From Fibrisoma montanum (GTDB taxonomy: Bacteria; Bacteroidota; Bacteroidia; Cytophagales; Spirosomataceae): DNA of 64,000 nucleotides. Shown one piece after another: positions 35,769 to 44,828 of this stretch. Positions within the stretch are counted from its first letter, which is position 1, and each line of letters opens with the position of its first letter. The DNA is taken from NCBI RefSeq assembly GCF_003583365.1, contig NZ_QXED01000005.1, positions 620,001 through 684,000 on the forward strand, written 5' to 3'. The notes under the pieces were generated by a model that saw nothing but the letters and a program-made list of their open reading frames with translations, was not told the DNA's origin and made no database searches. The position numbers were made by a program, and so were the translations under genes.

Positions 35769-36290
35769 ATGAAATCGCTATTTATACTCCTGGTGACGGC
35801 TTTACCAGTTGCGTCTGGTCTGGCCCAGAACACCGAAAATGAATTATCAGGCAGATTGGCGGTTAACGAGCATCTTCGCTTGAATCGGTTGGTGATTTTG
35901 GGCGATAAGCAGTTCGTGACGGCAAGCCAGTCCATAATGTTGGCTCCGGGTTTTGCTGCCCTACCAGGCACCGTGTTTCAGGCCACTATTTCTCCCATAG
36001 GTGAACGGCGGCTGATCGGCAAAGAACGGGCTATGGTAACCTTAACGGCCTACCCGAACCCGTTCACGGCCGAAACGCTTGTCGAATACACCGCTCCGTC
36101 AGCCAGCCTGGTTCGACATACACTTCTGGACATCAACGGACAGGTGGTTCGCGAAGTGAATACGGTCGTTGAACAGGCGGACGGCAAGCGGTACTTACGC
36201 TTAAATGGCAGTATATTGCCGACGGGAACCTATCTGCTCCGGATTGACGCAGTCGGTCAGTCAACGACAATTCGTTTGCTCAAACAATAG
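35769..36290 (+). CDS. T9SS-sorted small surface protein with 3-coathanger motif
   Basis: 173 residues. Signal peptide MKSLFILLVTALPVASGLAQ. The segment ASQSIMLAPGFAALPGTVFQATI fits a 3-coathanger stack repeat. The last ~80 residues are a type A T9SS sorting domain (LTAYPNPFTAETLVEYT, GTYLLRIDAVGQSTTIRLLKQ). It is exported through the T9SS and would be anchored or released at the surface. Very likely cotranscribed with the tail-fibre-like gene, which suggests the two products act together. Confidence 0.82.
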   Translation: MKSLFILLVTALPVASGLAQNTENELSGRLAVNEHLRLNRLVILGDKQFVTASQSIMLAPGFAALPGTVFQATISPIGERRLIGKERAMVTLTAYPNPFTAETLVEYTAPSASLVRHTLLDINGQVVREVNTVVEQADGKRYLRLNGSILPTGTYLLRIDAVGQSTTIRLLKQ

Positions 36291-36305
36291 TCAGAACATG
36301 GATTG

Positions 36306-36346
36306 AACGCCAAAGGGCATGGATGTTTCTGTGCCCTTTGGCGTTT
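36306..36346 (+). terminator. terminator after the T9SS protein
   Basis: 14-bp perfect stem AACGCCAAAGGGCA / TGCCCTTTGGCGTT with a 12-nt loop and trailing T residues, 16 bp after the stop codon. Confidence 0.88.
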
Positions 36347-36496
36347 ATTAGGGGTAGTAATAAGTCGCTACGTACTGGCACTTTGTCGTTAAAAAACCTT
36401 AAAGCAGACAAATTTTGCAATTTTTGTACCCTTTGTTATCGTTATCAACACCGTACGCCAGGATCGTGATCTGGGCGACGTGGGAACTACTGTACC

Positions 36497-37255
36497 ATGA
36501 ATCTGGTAATTGATTGGGGCAATTCGAGCCTGAAAGTGGGCTGGTTCAATCAGTCGGCGCTGTTGCAGTCGGAGCGCTACGAGTCCGTAAGCTCATTGCT
36601 GGCCGGGGTCAGCCAACGGGCGTTTGACCAGGTAATCGTGTCGTCGACAAGTCGGCCGGCCGACGACATACGGGCGGCTCTGGCCGATCTGAACCGCACC
36701 ATCCTGACGCTGGACAGCGCAACGCCGGTACCCATCCGGAAAGCGTACGATACGCCCCACACGCTGGGGGCCGACCGCGTGGCGGCTGCGGTGGGGGCAA
36801 TGAGCCTGTTTCCGTCCTGCGATTGCCTGGTACTCGATGTCGGTACCTGCCTGACCGCCGACCTGATCGACCGGGAGGCTGTGTTTCAGGGTGGACTGAT
36901 TTCGCCGGGTCTTCATATGCGCTTCCGGGCCATGCACGAGCAGACGGCCCGCCTGCCGCTGGTCGACCTGCCAGACCGCGAAACCGTACCCCTGACGGCT
37001 AAGAATACCCGGCAGGCGATGCAGAGTGGCGTTGTGAACGGGTTGACTTTTGAGATGAACGGAATCATCGAAACGTACCGGCGCGAACGGCCGGGCTTGG
37101 TGGTGGTGCTGTGCGGGGGCGACGCATCCGTCTTTGAAAGTCGGCTGAAACCCCCCATCTTTGCAGTTCCGGAATTGGTGCTGATTGGATTAAATCGAAT
37201 TTTAGAACATAATGTCACTATTTTACAAGCGGCTAAGCCGACTCCTGACAGGTAG
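36497..37255 (+). CDS. coaX: type III pantothenate kinase
   Basis: 252-residue CoaX that phosphorylates pantothenate in the first step of coenzyme A synthesis. It is ASKHA-fold with N-terminal phosphate motif DWGNSSLKVGWF, LGADRVAAAVGA and the family motif VLDVGTCLTADLID, then GGLISPG and LCGGDA. CoaX is not feedback-inhibited by CoA. Together with coaBC at 43.6 kb, it supplies CoA. The stop overlaps the next gene by 44 bp, so the two are translationally linked. Confidence 0.96.
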   Translation: MNLVIDWGNSSLKVGWFNQSALLQSERYESVSSLLAGVSQRAFDQVIVSSTSRPADDIRAALADLNRTILTLDSATPVPIRKAYDTPHTLGADRVAAAVGAMSLFPSCDCLVLDVGTCLTADLIDREAVFQGGLISPGLHMRFRAMHEQTARLPLVDLPDRETVPLTAKNTRQAMQSGVVNGLTFEMNGIIETYRRERPGLVVVLCGGDASVFESRLKPPIFAVPELVLIGLNRILEHNVTILQAAKPTPDR

Positions 37256-38525
37256 CTTACTGGCCGCTGCCACCTCGCCGATGGTACTGGCGCAGGGATT
37301 AGGTAACTCACCGTACTCGGCTCTGGGTCTTGGTGAGCCATACAGCCAGGCCAACGTGACCAACCTCGGTATGGGGAGCTTAGGCATCAGCAATTCCAAT
37401 CCGTTCAATCTGAACCTGCAGAATCCGGCCCTGCTTGGTACACGGCCTCCTTATACGCTCTTTGAGGTGGGCATACTCGGTCAGTCTAAATCCATTAGCC
37501 AGAACGTTACCAACACGCAGCAAACGCAGCGCGATTTTGGCGGTAACCTGGGTTACCTGGCGCTGGCATTTCCGGCAAATTCCCGCTGGACCATGTCGCT
37601 GAGTCTGCGGCCCAGTACGTACGTAGATTACCAGACCCGCCAGTATGCGCAGGTGCCCGGCACGATCTATGAAGCCGAATATAACTACACTGGTCGGGGG
37701 GGGATAAACAAAGCTTCGTTTGCCAGCGGATTCCGAATTGGTAAGAACATTTACCTGGGGGCCGAGGGGTCGTATCTCTTTGGCAACGTCACGAACACGT
37801 CTGATTCGCGCGTCCTGATCAACGACGCTGCCACTGGGATTCAGGATGTGCGGATTGCCCGTATCAACCGGATCAACTATAGTGATGTGGTCTGGCGGCT
37901 GGGCGCAGCCTGGCGGCCTAAACTCAGCACCGACTGGACGCTCAACATCGGGGCTACCGTCGATCCGCGTAGCCGCGTGAACGCCCGTGAAACCGACATC
38001 TATCAGCAGGTATCGCTGGCGGGTACCAACATCTCGGCGGCCGATACGCTCCGTATCAACTCGGCCGGTAAGGCTACCGTGCCCCAGCAGGCAAATTTTG
38101 GCATCAGCATCGAGCGGAACAATAAACTGCTCGTAGGGGTAGACGTCGGCGTTCAGCAGTGGTCGCAGTACCGGACAATCACCGATCAGCCGGGGTCGTT
38201 TAACAACGGGTACACGGTATCAGCCGGGCTGGAATATACTCCCAAGTATAACTCGACCCGCTATTGGGATCTGGTCAGCTACCGGGCCGGGTTTCAGTAT
38301 AACCGCCTGCCGTATCTGGTCGATGGTGCCCAGGTCAACGATGTCAGCGGGAGCGTAGGTCTGTCGCTGCCCATCGGCGCTTTCCTGGTAAACCGGATCA
38401 ACATCGCCGTTGTTGGCGGACAGCGCGGGGCTCTGATCGGTACGCAGATTCGGGAACAGTACCTGCGGTTTGCGCTCGGCTTCTCCCTGACCGACCGCTG
38501 GTTCCGCAAGTCGGTAATCGATTAA
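37212..38525 (+). CDS. outer-membrane beta-barrel protein (uncharacterised)
   Basis: 437-residue secreted barrel protein. Signal peptide ends at LAQGLGNSPYSALGLGE, typical of a Bacteroidota outer-membrane family near FadL/PorV. Alternating aromatic strands continue to the C-terminus. It overlaps coaX by 44 bp and is followed after 42 bp by lptC, so it might work in outer-membrane biogenesis. Function not determined. Confidence 0.78.
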   Translation: MSLFYKRLSRLLTGSLLAAATSPMVLAQGLGNSPYSALGLGEPYSQANVTNLGMGSLGISNSNPFNLNLQNPALLGTRPPYTLFEVGILGQSKSISQNVTNTQQTQRDFGGNLGYLALAFPANSRWTMSLSLRPSTYVDYQTRQYAQVPGTIYEAEYNYTGRGGINKASFASGFRIGKNIYLGAEGSYLFGNVTNTSDSRVLINDAATGIQDVRIARINRINYSDVVWRLGAAWRPKLSTDWTLNIGATVDPRSRVNARETDIYQQVSLAGTNISAADTLRINSAGKATVPQQANFGISIERNNKLLVGVDVGVQQWSQYRTITDQPGSFNNGYTVSAGLEYTPKYNSTRYWDLVSYRAGFQYNRLPYLVDGAQVNDVSGSVGLSLPIGAFLVNRINIAVVGGQRGALIGTQIREQYLRFALGFSLTDRWFRKSVID

Positions 38526-38567
38526 TACGTTGGTAAACCAATCCGGCAAAACCCGTGTTTTTGGGTC

Positions 38568-39152
38568 GTGAATATAGTCATCCATAACCTACGGTACGGT
38601 GTCGTGCGGCAACTCGTGCAGCCGGTTTTTCTGCTGGCTACGTTGCTGTTGTCGGCCTGTGAGGAGCCGAAGCAGTCGAAGAAGCTTCAGCCCTACCAGG
38701 GACCGATTGAGGAGATCAATGATGTGAAGATGCTGTACAGCGAAGCGGCCATCCTGAAAGTCCGGATGACGACGCCAAAGCAGTTCCGGTATCAGAACGA
38801 CGACCGCAAATATCCCAAAACGGTCAATATCGTATTTTACGGACCGGCCGGAGAGGAGGTCACTACGTTACGGTCCGATTCCGGACGGTACAACAAAGCA
38901 AAAGACCTTTATACGGTCATGGGCAACGTAGTGGTTATCAATAAACAGCAGCAAAACAAATTGTTGACATCGGAACTGAACTGGAGTCCGATCAATAAGA
39001 AGGTATTTACTGAAAAACCTGTAACCATCATCAGTCCGCTAACCGGCGAACGACTGCAGGGGATTGGCCTCGATGCACCGCAGGATTTCTCCCGCTACTC
39101 CATCCGGAAAACGACCGGTATCTTCAACGTAGAAGGCGGACAGGGCTTTTAG
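38568..39152 (+). CDS. lptC: LptC-like LPS export protein
   Basis: 194 residues with GTG start at 38568. The alternative GTG at about 38604 (MRQLVQPVFLLATLLLSAC) gives a more typical lipoprotein signal. The lipobox is LLSAC. The mature part is a beta-jellyroll LptC/OstA-like fold (AAILKVRMTTPKQ, DSGRYNKAKDLYTVMGNVVV). It would bridge LPS between the LptBFG complex and the LptA-like protein. The OstA-like gene at 47.2 kb supplies a matching partner. Confidence 0.85.
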   Translation: MNIVIHNLRYGVVRQLVQPVFLLATLLLSACEEPKQSKKLQPYQGPIEEINDVKMLYSEAAILKVRMTTPKQFRYQNDDRKYPKTVNIVFYGPAGEEVTTLRSDSGRYNKAKDLYTVMGNVVVINKQQQNKLLTSELNWSPINKKVFTEKPVTIISPLTGERLQGIGLDAPQDFSRYSIRKTTGIFNVEGGQGF

Positions 39153-39158
39153 CATTCA

Positions 39159-39204
39159 ACCCTGTTTATCAGGCAACCTATATCGACTGCCTGATAAACA
39201 GGGT
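39159..39204. terminator. large inverted repeat between lptC and cytochrome c genes
   Basis: 17-bp perfect arms ACCCTGTTTATCAGGCA and TGCCTGATAAACAGGGT around a 12-nt loop, in a convergent spacer. No T tract, so a bidirectional or Rho-assisted role is likely. Confidence 0.75.
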
Positions 39205-39209
39205 GACAG

Positions 39210-39713
39210 TCAGGGCTGGTCGGTTTGTTGTTTGCAGGTAGCCAGGATAGGACTGACCGTTTTCACGTCGGTCACCTTTGTTTCGCCCCCCCATTCGTTG
39301 TAGATGTACGTCATCAGCTCGGCCACTTCCAGATCGCTGAGCTGAAGCTGGGCGGGCATTGGCCGGTTGTACGTTTTGCCGTTCACCACAATTGGCCCCC
39401 GCTGGCCGTACCGTATGAGGCAGGTAACGGTGTTTTTGTTGACGAGGTAATCAGAGCCGGCAATGGGCGGGTAGAGCGCTTCCAGCCCTTTTCCGTCGGT
39501 CTGGTGACAATTGGCGCAGTAGGTTTTGTAGAGCAGCAACCCTTCGGTAATGTACCGCTGGCGTTTGATCTCTTCCTCACTCTGACAGGCCGTAAACAAA
39601 AGCATCACGGCGATCAGTCCTGACAGCCCCGTGTATCTGAGCATGCCGCTGGTTTTACCCTGCGAGCTGTGCGTTACCTTTTCGTTTTTGCGATTCTGGA
39701 AAAGCCGTGTCAT
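39210..39713 (-). CDS. cytochrome c lipoprotein
   Basis: 167 residues, class I cytochrome c with heme-binding CANCH at about residue 67 and a distal Met in PMPAQL. A lipobox (LLFTAC) follows a hydrophobic segment. The ATG at 39713 overlaps the SCO stop (ATGA), which favours translation coupling; ATG 39644 is a second possible start that gives the shorter lipoprotein signal. It would carry electrons in the periplasm. Together with the SCO protein it suggests roles in copper-dependent oxidase assembly. Confidence 0.9.
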   Translation of the reverse strand: MTRLFQNRKNEKVTHSSQGKTSGMLRYTGLSGLIAVMLLFTACQSEEEIKRQRYITEGLLLYKTYCANCHQTDGKGLEALYPPIAGSDYLVNKNTVTCLIRYGQRGPIVVNGKTYNRPMPAQLQLSDLEVAELMTYIYNEWGGETKVTDVKTVSPILATCKQQTDQP

Positions 39714-40405
39714 GATTGATACTCGCGCAAGAGTTTGTCCATGTCGGCCATCAGTTTGTTGACGCCCTCTTCGGTGGTGCCGTCGTAAACCCCCCGAATG
39801 TGCTTTTCCTTGTCGACCAGGATGAACGCTCCGCTATGCACAACGCCCCCCGGTGCAGATGCATCTTCCTGAGCAGTAACCATGTAGCTGTTCTGGCCAA
39901 TCTCGTAAATGTCATCGCGCGAACCGGTCACAAACAGCCACTGCCGGTCTGCAATGCCCAGCCCCGTAGCGAATTCTTTCAGTACGGCCACCGAATCGTG
40001 TTCCGGATCAATTGTATGCGAGAGAAGCATAACATCCGGATTCCCTTTATACTTGTCATACACCCGCTTTAACTGCGTTTTCATTTTTGGGCAGATCGTC
40101 GGGCAGGTCGTGAAGAAGAAATCGGCTACGTAGATCTTGTTGTCGAGTGCTTTGGCCGTGACCGTATCGCCGTACTGGCTGACAAATTTGAAATCCGGTA
40201 TGCTGTGGTACACCGAATCAACTACGTCTTTCCCATCAACGGTTTTTGTGACGGCCTCCCGCTGCCCCAGAATCGGTAGTTTGTCGTCTGTAGTGCTGCA
40301 CCCGGCCGTAACTACAAACAGGGCCAGTATAAGCAGCCACGCGTTACGGTGTACTGAAAAAGGCTTCCGCCTGTTGGATGCTGGTGTTGATTTTTGATTT
40401 GACAT
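39710..40405 (-). CDS. sco: SCO1/SenC-family copper chaperone
   Basis: 231-residue membrane-anchored thioredoxin-fold protein. I use ATG 40405 (MSNQKST) rather than a TTG two codons upstream. Lipobox-like FVVTAGC follows a hydrophobic helix. Copper site FFTTCPTICPKMK (CxxxC) and the downstream His in LLSHTIDPEHD or GGVVHSGAF. SCO proteins load copper into cytochrome c oxidase. The gene overlaps the upstream lipoprotein gene by about 62 bp and downstream cytochrome c by 4 bp. Confidence 0.92.
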   Translation of the reverse strand: MSNQKSTPASNRRKPFSVHRNAWLLILALFVVTAGCSTTDDKLPILGQREAVTKTVDGKDVVDSVYHSIPDFKFVSQYGDTVTAKALDNKIYVADFFFTTCPTICPKMKTQLKRVYDKYKGNPDVMLLSHTIDPEHDSVAVLKEFATGLGIADRQWLFVTGSRDDIYEIGQNSYMVTAQEDASAPGGVVHSGAFILVDKEKHIRGVYDGTTEEGVNKLMADMDKLLREYQS

Positions 40406-40805
40406 CGTCAATTTTTTCCTTTTCCTGTTCGAGGTAGAGTAAGGCCTGGTCCGTTGGCAGTCGGTCGAGGGTATCGCCGTTATAACGTGCCATCCAGCGC
40501 ACCATCAGGCTGTCGGCGATGGTCAGGTTCTGCATCAGACGCAGCGCTTCGTCGCGCTTTTCGTCAACCCGAATTGACGCCGTTGCGGATTGGCCGGCCT
40601 GCTGCATACTGTCGAGCGAATGGGCATGTACCTTCAACTGCTTGCGCAGCTGCATCAGGCGACCGATTTTGGGCATCACCTCATTATGAATAGCGAACAC
40701 TTCATCTTCCGCCTGCGTAATGGTGCTGGCTCCGGAGTCAGTACAGGTCTGAAGCAGGCCGGCTACAGCCAGTAGACTTACTAAAAAAACAACACATTTT
40801 GTCAT
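40344..40805 (-). CDS. small helical lipoprotein next to sco
   Basis: 153 residues. Lipobox LLQTCTD follows a hydrophobic signal. The mature part is a long charged helix with heptad-like Leu and Met (EVMPKIGRLMQLRKQLKVHA). Annotation databases often name such Bacteroidota proteins viral A-type inclusion proteins, which is not a functional guide. Its last 62 bp lie inside the sco frame. It probably assists oxidase assembly or cell-envelope structure, by context only. Confidence 0.7.
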   Translation of the reverse strand: MTKCVVFLVSLLAVAGLLQTCTDSGASTITQAEDEVFAIHNEVMPKIGRLMQLRKQLKVHAHSLDSMQQAGQSATASIRVDEKRDEALRLMQNLTIADSLMVRWMARYNGDTLDRLPTDQALLYLEQEKEKIDDVKSKINTSIQQAEAFFSTP

Positions 40806-40826
40806 AAATTAGGTCGCACCGGCGGA

Positions 40827-42500
40827 TTATTTAGCTATTGCCGTAGCCCGTTGCTTCAGGATTTCACGGGCATTTTTCACCGCACTCGGGGATGGGTTGC
40901 TGCCTCCGATCATCTGCGCAATCTCGTTGACGCGTTCGTCAAACGTAAGCTTGCGGATGCGGCTGACAGTCCGGTCGGCGGAGTGGTCTTTGTACACGAA
41001 ATAATGGGCCGTGCCCTGACCGGCAATCTGATGCAGGTGGGTAATGGCAATGATCTGATGACTGTGGGCCATGTCGCGCATCATCTGCCCCATTTTGATG
41101 GCAATCTCACCCGAAACCCCCGTATCGATTTCGTCGAAGATGATGGTCGGCAGGGACCGCTTACTGGCCAGAATGTATTTAATAGCCAGCATCAGGCGCG
41201 AAAATTCACCCCCCGACGCTACGTTCTTCAGCTGCTGGGGTTTAATTCCCTTGTTTGCGCTGAACAGGAACGTGATCGTATCCAGGCCGGTCGGGGTGGC
41301 TTTGCCGGTTTCAGCCTGGATCTTGAGTGATGCGTTGGGCATGCCCAGATCCCGCAGTAAGCCGCCGATTTCAGTTTCGATGGGTGCGAGAACGGCCAGC
41401 CGGGCCGCCGACAGCGCCTGGGCACTAACCTGCATCTGTTCCCGGGCCGCATCGGCCTGCGCCTTGGCCTCGGCCAGTTCATCATCCAGGTTCAGAACCT
41501 TGCTGACTTTCTGTTCCAGCTCGTTCTGCAGGGCCAGCAGCCCCGCTACGTCTTTCACCTGGTGCTTGGTCTGCAACTGGTAAATCAGATTCAGCCGGTC
41601 GCGGATGGTGTCGGCGCGGGTATCGTCGGTATCTACGCGGTCCTGTTCGGTACTGATCTCGTCGGCCAGGTCGCGTAGTTCGATCAGTGTGCTCTGCGCC
41701 CGTTGCTGCAACTGATCGTACTGGCTCGATAGCTTGCTGATGTAGCCCAAATTACTGACGGCCCCTTTCAGGAAGCTAATTACCGACTGTTCAGCGTTGT
41801 CGAGGTATTCGTAGGCCAGTTGCAGCCGCTCCTTTATTTCCCCGGCGTTTTCGAGGATGTTCAGCTCCTGCTCCAGCAACTCCTGTTCGTCGGCCTGGAG
41901 CTGGGCTTTAGCCAGTTCTTCGTACAGGAAGTTGTTGTAGTCGAACTCCTTCCGCATTGCCGACGCTTCCGCCTGAAGCTGGTCGTAGGTAGTTCGCTTT
42001 GCCCGGTAGGCCTGGTAATCAGTACGGTAATGCCGAAGCAGGGCATCGTCCTGGGCATACGTATCGACAATCTCCAGCTGGTATTCGTTCGAGCCAAGCA
42101 GCACCGAATCGTGCTGCGAGTGAATATCCATCAGCTGGCTGGTCACGCGCCGGAGAGTTTCCAGATTAACGGGCGTATCGTTAACGAACGCCCGCGATTT
42201 ACCACTGGTGCTGATTTCGCGCCGGACAATGCAGGATGGAGAAAAGTCTAATTCTTCTTCGTCGAAGATGCGCTCAATCTGGTAGCCCGCTACACCGAAC
42301 GTACCTTCTATGACGCATTTCTGGTCTGGGTTGTACAAGACTTTTGTGTCGGCCCGGTTCCCGAGCAGCAGGCCAATGGCCCCCAGCATGATGGATTTTC
42401 CGGCTCCGGTTTCGCCTGTAATGATGTTCAGCTCGTCGTCGGGAACGAGTTCGAGCTGGTCAATCAGGGCGTAATTTTTTATGAGTAAATGCGATAGCAT
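40827..42500 (-). CDS. recN: DNA repair protein RecN
   Basis: 557-residue SMC-like ATPase of recombinational double-strand break repair. N-terminal MLSHLLIKNYALIDQLEL, Walker A GETGAGKS (29-36), a long coiled coil in the middle, and signature LASGGEFSRLMLAIK-type text (ASGGEFSRLMLAIK) followed by Walker B TIIFDEIDTGVSG. Cytoplasmic. Last of the well-conserved bamD-rpoZ-coaBC-porD-recN order. Confidence 0.96.
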   Translation of the reverse strand: MLSHLLIKNYALIDQLELVPDDELNIITGETGAGKSIMLGAIGLLLGNRADTKVLYNPDQKCVIEGTFGVAGYQIERIFDEEELDFSPSCIVRREISTSGKSRAFVNDTPVNLETLRRVTSQLMDIHSQHDSVLLGSNEYQLEIVDTYAQDDALLRHYRTDYQAYRAKRTTYDQLQAEASAMRKEFDYNNFLYEELAKAQLQADEQELLEQELNILENAGEIKERLQLAYEYLDNAEQSVISFLKGAVSNLGYISKLSSQYDQLQQRAQSTLIELRDLADEISTEQDRVDTDDTRADTIRDRLNLIYQLQTKHQVKDVAGLLALQNELEQKVSKVLNLDDELAEAKAQADAAREQMQVSAQALSAARLAVLAPIETEIGGLLRDLGMPNASLKIQAETGKATPTGLDTITFLFSANKGIKPQQLKNVASGGEFSRLMLAIKYILASKRSLPTIIFDEIDTGVSGEIAIKMGQMMRDMAHSHQIIAITHLHQIAGQGTAHYFVYKDHSADRTVSRIRKLTFDERVNEIAQMIGGSNPSPSAVKNAREILKQRATAIAK

Positions 42501-42559
42501 ACAGGTAGCTCCTTACTCAGGTAACAATGCCGGTTGGGGGTGAGGTTCATTCGGTATAC

Positions 42560-42601
42560 GGTTTTCGGTTGACAGTTTTCGGTTTTCGGCGGCCGAAAAC
42601 C
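42560..42601. repeat. GGTTTTCGG palindromic repeat, recN-porD spacer
   Basis: GGTTTTCGG occurs at 42560, again within GTTTTCGGTTTTCGG at 42575, and pairs with CCGAAAACC at 42593 as a hairpin with a 3-nt loop. Related text occurs in the spacers at 44.8 and 57.9 kb. Confidence 0.6.
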
Positions 42602-42633
42602 ACGAACTAAAAACCGCACACCGTCATCCGGTC

Positions 42634-43539
42634 TCACCACAGCAGCTTCCGGTACGTTTCGGTTTTGGATGGGTCGAGGAACGACAGCAAATCAAACGCT
42701 TTTTTTCGTTCAGGCTGCGTTCCTTCAAATAAAATATTATAGATCTCATCGCCCTTGGCATCGAAGAACGAGTTGAGGAGGACGGAATTGGGCAGTTGCT
42801 GGCCGATTGTGCGGATGGTTGACAGCAGATCGAGCGTCTGCTTACGAACCTGCACGGGGTTTGCGCCGAACACATCCAAGCCCTGCCGGTGGTAGGTATA
42901 CATGGCATCCCGGAACGGCGACAACTGCTGGTTCTGCATGTTTTCGATCAGCCAGTAGCGATTCCGGCGGTCGCCCCCCGTCTGCCACGACGGGTTGACT
43001 GAGCCCTGCTGCGCCAGATTCACGATGGCGTAGGCCCGCTGGATGTACGGATTGCCGCCCTGCCGACTGAACGTATCGTAATCGACGGCGAGAATGATGT
43101 TGGCGTAATAAGCGAGCAGCGAGGTCAGTTCGTCGGAATACACATTTTCGCGGAAGTAGATCGGGGTGGTAGGCAGATAAACAAAATTGAACGCCCGATC
43201 AACGTAACTGAAAGTCGTGGTTTCGTACGACGTACCGTATACAGGGCGGGTCACCACGATCTGGGCCGTTGCTTCAAAAACGCCCTGGGTCAGCGACTTG
43301 ACAAGGTTGATATTCATTGAGCAGTTGATCCGTTCAGTTGGTGTAAACTGATCGTTGGTCCAGCGCCGGGTGTTCATGAACTCCGAAATGACCGTTTTCA
43401 ACTGGTTGACGTAGGAAAAGTCAGTTTTCTGCTGGGCAATCAGCTGGTCGGAGTTGATCGTTACCTGACAGTTCAGTTCCTGCGCCTGCGCCAGTCCCGA
43501 AAGCCCAATAAGAAGCACTAAAACGCGTATTGTTTTCAT
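42634..43539 (-). CDS. porD: Type IX secretion protein PorD (DUF4835)
   Basis: 301 residues with start at ATG 43539 (MKTIRVLVLLIGLSGLAQAQ), giving a signal peptide; the longer open frame from 43578 is not signal-like. The family is DUF4835, renamed PorD, a part of the Type IX secretion machinery of Bacteroidota. Conserved text includes ELNCQVTINSDQL, EFMNTRRWTNDQFTPTERI and VYGTSYETTTFSYVD. The protein is periplasmic or outer-membrane-associated. Neighbours coaBC and recN agree with the conserved flavobacterial order. Confidence 0.9.
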   Translation of the reverse strand: MKTIRVLVLLIGLSGLAQAQELNCQVTINSDQLIAQQKTDFSYVNQLKTVISEFMNTRRWTNDQFTPTERINCSMNINLVKSLTQGVFEATAQIVVTRPVYGTSYETTTFSYVDRAFNFVYLPTTPIYFRENVYSDELTSLLAYYANIILAVDYDTFSRQGGNPYIQRAYAIVNLAQQGSVNPSWQTGGDRRNRYWLIENMQNQQLSPFRDAMYTYHRQGLDVFGANPVQVRKQTLDLLSTIRTIGQQLPNSVLLNSFFDAKGDEIYNILFEGTQPERKKAFDLLSFLDPSKTETYRKLLW

Positions 43540-43591
43540 AAGAAACGTATTCGACCGGGCAACAATTTGATAAACCACAACCGTTTGGCGA

Positions 43592-44803
43592 TCAGACGAC
43601 TGACTGTTTGGTTAACGCGCTTTCGACCAGGTCAAGCAGATCCTGTGCCACGTCCTCCTTTGCTTTCAGGGCAAATTCGTGGGTTTGCTCGTCTTTGTCA
43701 ATAACGGTGATTTTGTTGGTATCGTGTCCGAAACCAGCACCCGAATCGCGTAGTGAATTTAACACAATCCAGTCTAAATTCTTAGCCCGTAATTTTTTCA
43801 GTGCATTGGCCAGTTCATCGTTTGTTTCCAGCGCAAAGCCCATCATGAGCTGGTCGGGGCGTTTCTGTTGCCCCAGCGTAGCGGCAATGTCGGTAGTTTT
43901 GGTAAGCTCCAGCGCAAAGGTTGCTTCCTGCTTCTTAATTTTCCGGTCGGCGGGGTGGGCGGGGGTATAGTCTGCTACGGCCGCGTTCAGAATCGTTACG
44001 GCTGCCCCCGGGAAAGCCGTGGCGGTTGCCTCGTACATGTCGGCCGCCGACCGGACAGTCACCCGCCGAACAGACGGATCGGGGAGGGGCAAAGCCGTGG
44101 GACCGCTCACCAGGGTTACCTCGGCTCCCGCTTGGGCAAACGCCTGGGCAATGGCGTAGCCCATCTTGCCGGTCGAGTGGTTGCTGATGTAGCGAACCGG
44201 ATCGATTGGCTCCTGCGTCGGTCCGGCCGTAATCAGTACCGGTTTGCCGGCCAGTGTTGGCCGGAAGGCGAAATGGCGATTAAGCGCCTGGACGATGGTT
44301 TCCGGTTCCGCCAGACGGCCTTCGCCAACCAGACCGCTGGCGAGTTCGCCATGTTCCGCGTCAATGATGTGATTGCCGAATGATTCGAGCCGCCGGAGGT
44401 TTTCGACCGTGGTGGGGTGGCGGTACATATCCAGGTCCATGGCCGGCGCAAAAAAGACCGGACACTTAGCCGATAAGTACACGGCCGACAGCAGATCGTC
44501 GCAGAGACCGTGGGCGCAGCGGGCCAGCGTGTGCGCCGAAGCCGGTGCGATCACCAGTACGTCGGCCCAGAGGCCAAGCTCGACGTGGTTGTTCCAGCTA
44601 CCGTTCTGGTCGCTCACGAACGTCGACAGCGCCGGTCGTTTAGATAAGGTAGCCAGCGTAAGTGGCGTAATAAAGGCCTTCGCCGATTCCGTCATGACGA
44701 CCTGCACCTCGGCCCCGGCTTTAACCAGCAACCGGATCAGCAGCGCCGATTTATAGGCCGAAATGCTTCCCGTTACGCCCAAAAGAATACGCTTCCCTTT
44801 CAC
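43592..44803 (-). CDS. coaBC: bifunctional phosphopantothenoylcysteine decarboxylase / phosphopantothenate-cysteine ligase
   Basis: 403 residues with a GTG start at 44803. The N-terminal flavoprotein half (1-180; GVTGSISAYKS, FAPAMDLDMYRHPTT) decarboxylates 4'-phosphopantothenoylcysteine. The C-terminal CoaB half (185-395; ITAGPTQEPIDPVRYISNHS, GKMGYAIAQAF, AVADYTP) makes the CTP-activated ligation. It works with coaX for CoA synthesis. The gene lies between rpoZ and porD, co-directional, with a spacer that contains repeat text. Confidence 0.96.
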   Translation of the reverse strand: MKGKRILLGVTGSISAYKSALLIRLLVKAGAEVQVVMTESAKAFITPLTLATLSKRPALSTFVSDQNGSWNNHVELGLWADVLVIAPASAHTLARCAHGLCDDLLSAVYLSAKCPVFFAPAMDLDMYRHPTTVENLRRLESFGNHIIDAEHGELASGLVGEGRLAEPETIVQALNRHFAFRPTLAGKPVLITAGPTQEPIDPVRYISNHSTGKMGYAIAQAFAQAGAEVTLVSGPTALPLPDPSVRRVTVRSAADMYEATATAFPGAAVTILNAAVADYTPAHPADRKIKKQEATFALELTKTTDIAATLGQQKRPDQLMMGFALETNDELANALKKLRAKNLDWIVLNSLRDSGAGFGHDTNKITVIDKDEQTHEFALKAKEDVAQDLLDLVESALTKQSVV

Positions 44804-44828
44804 AGTCGGTTTACGGTTTACAGTGATC

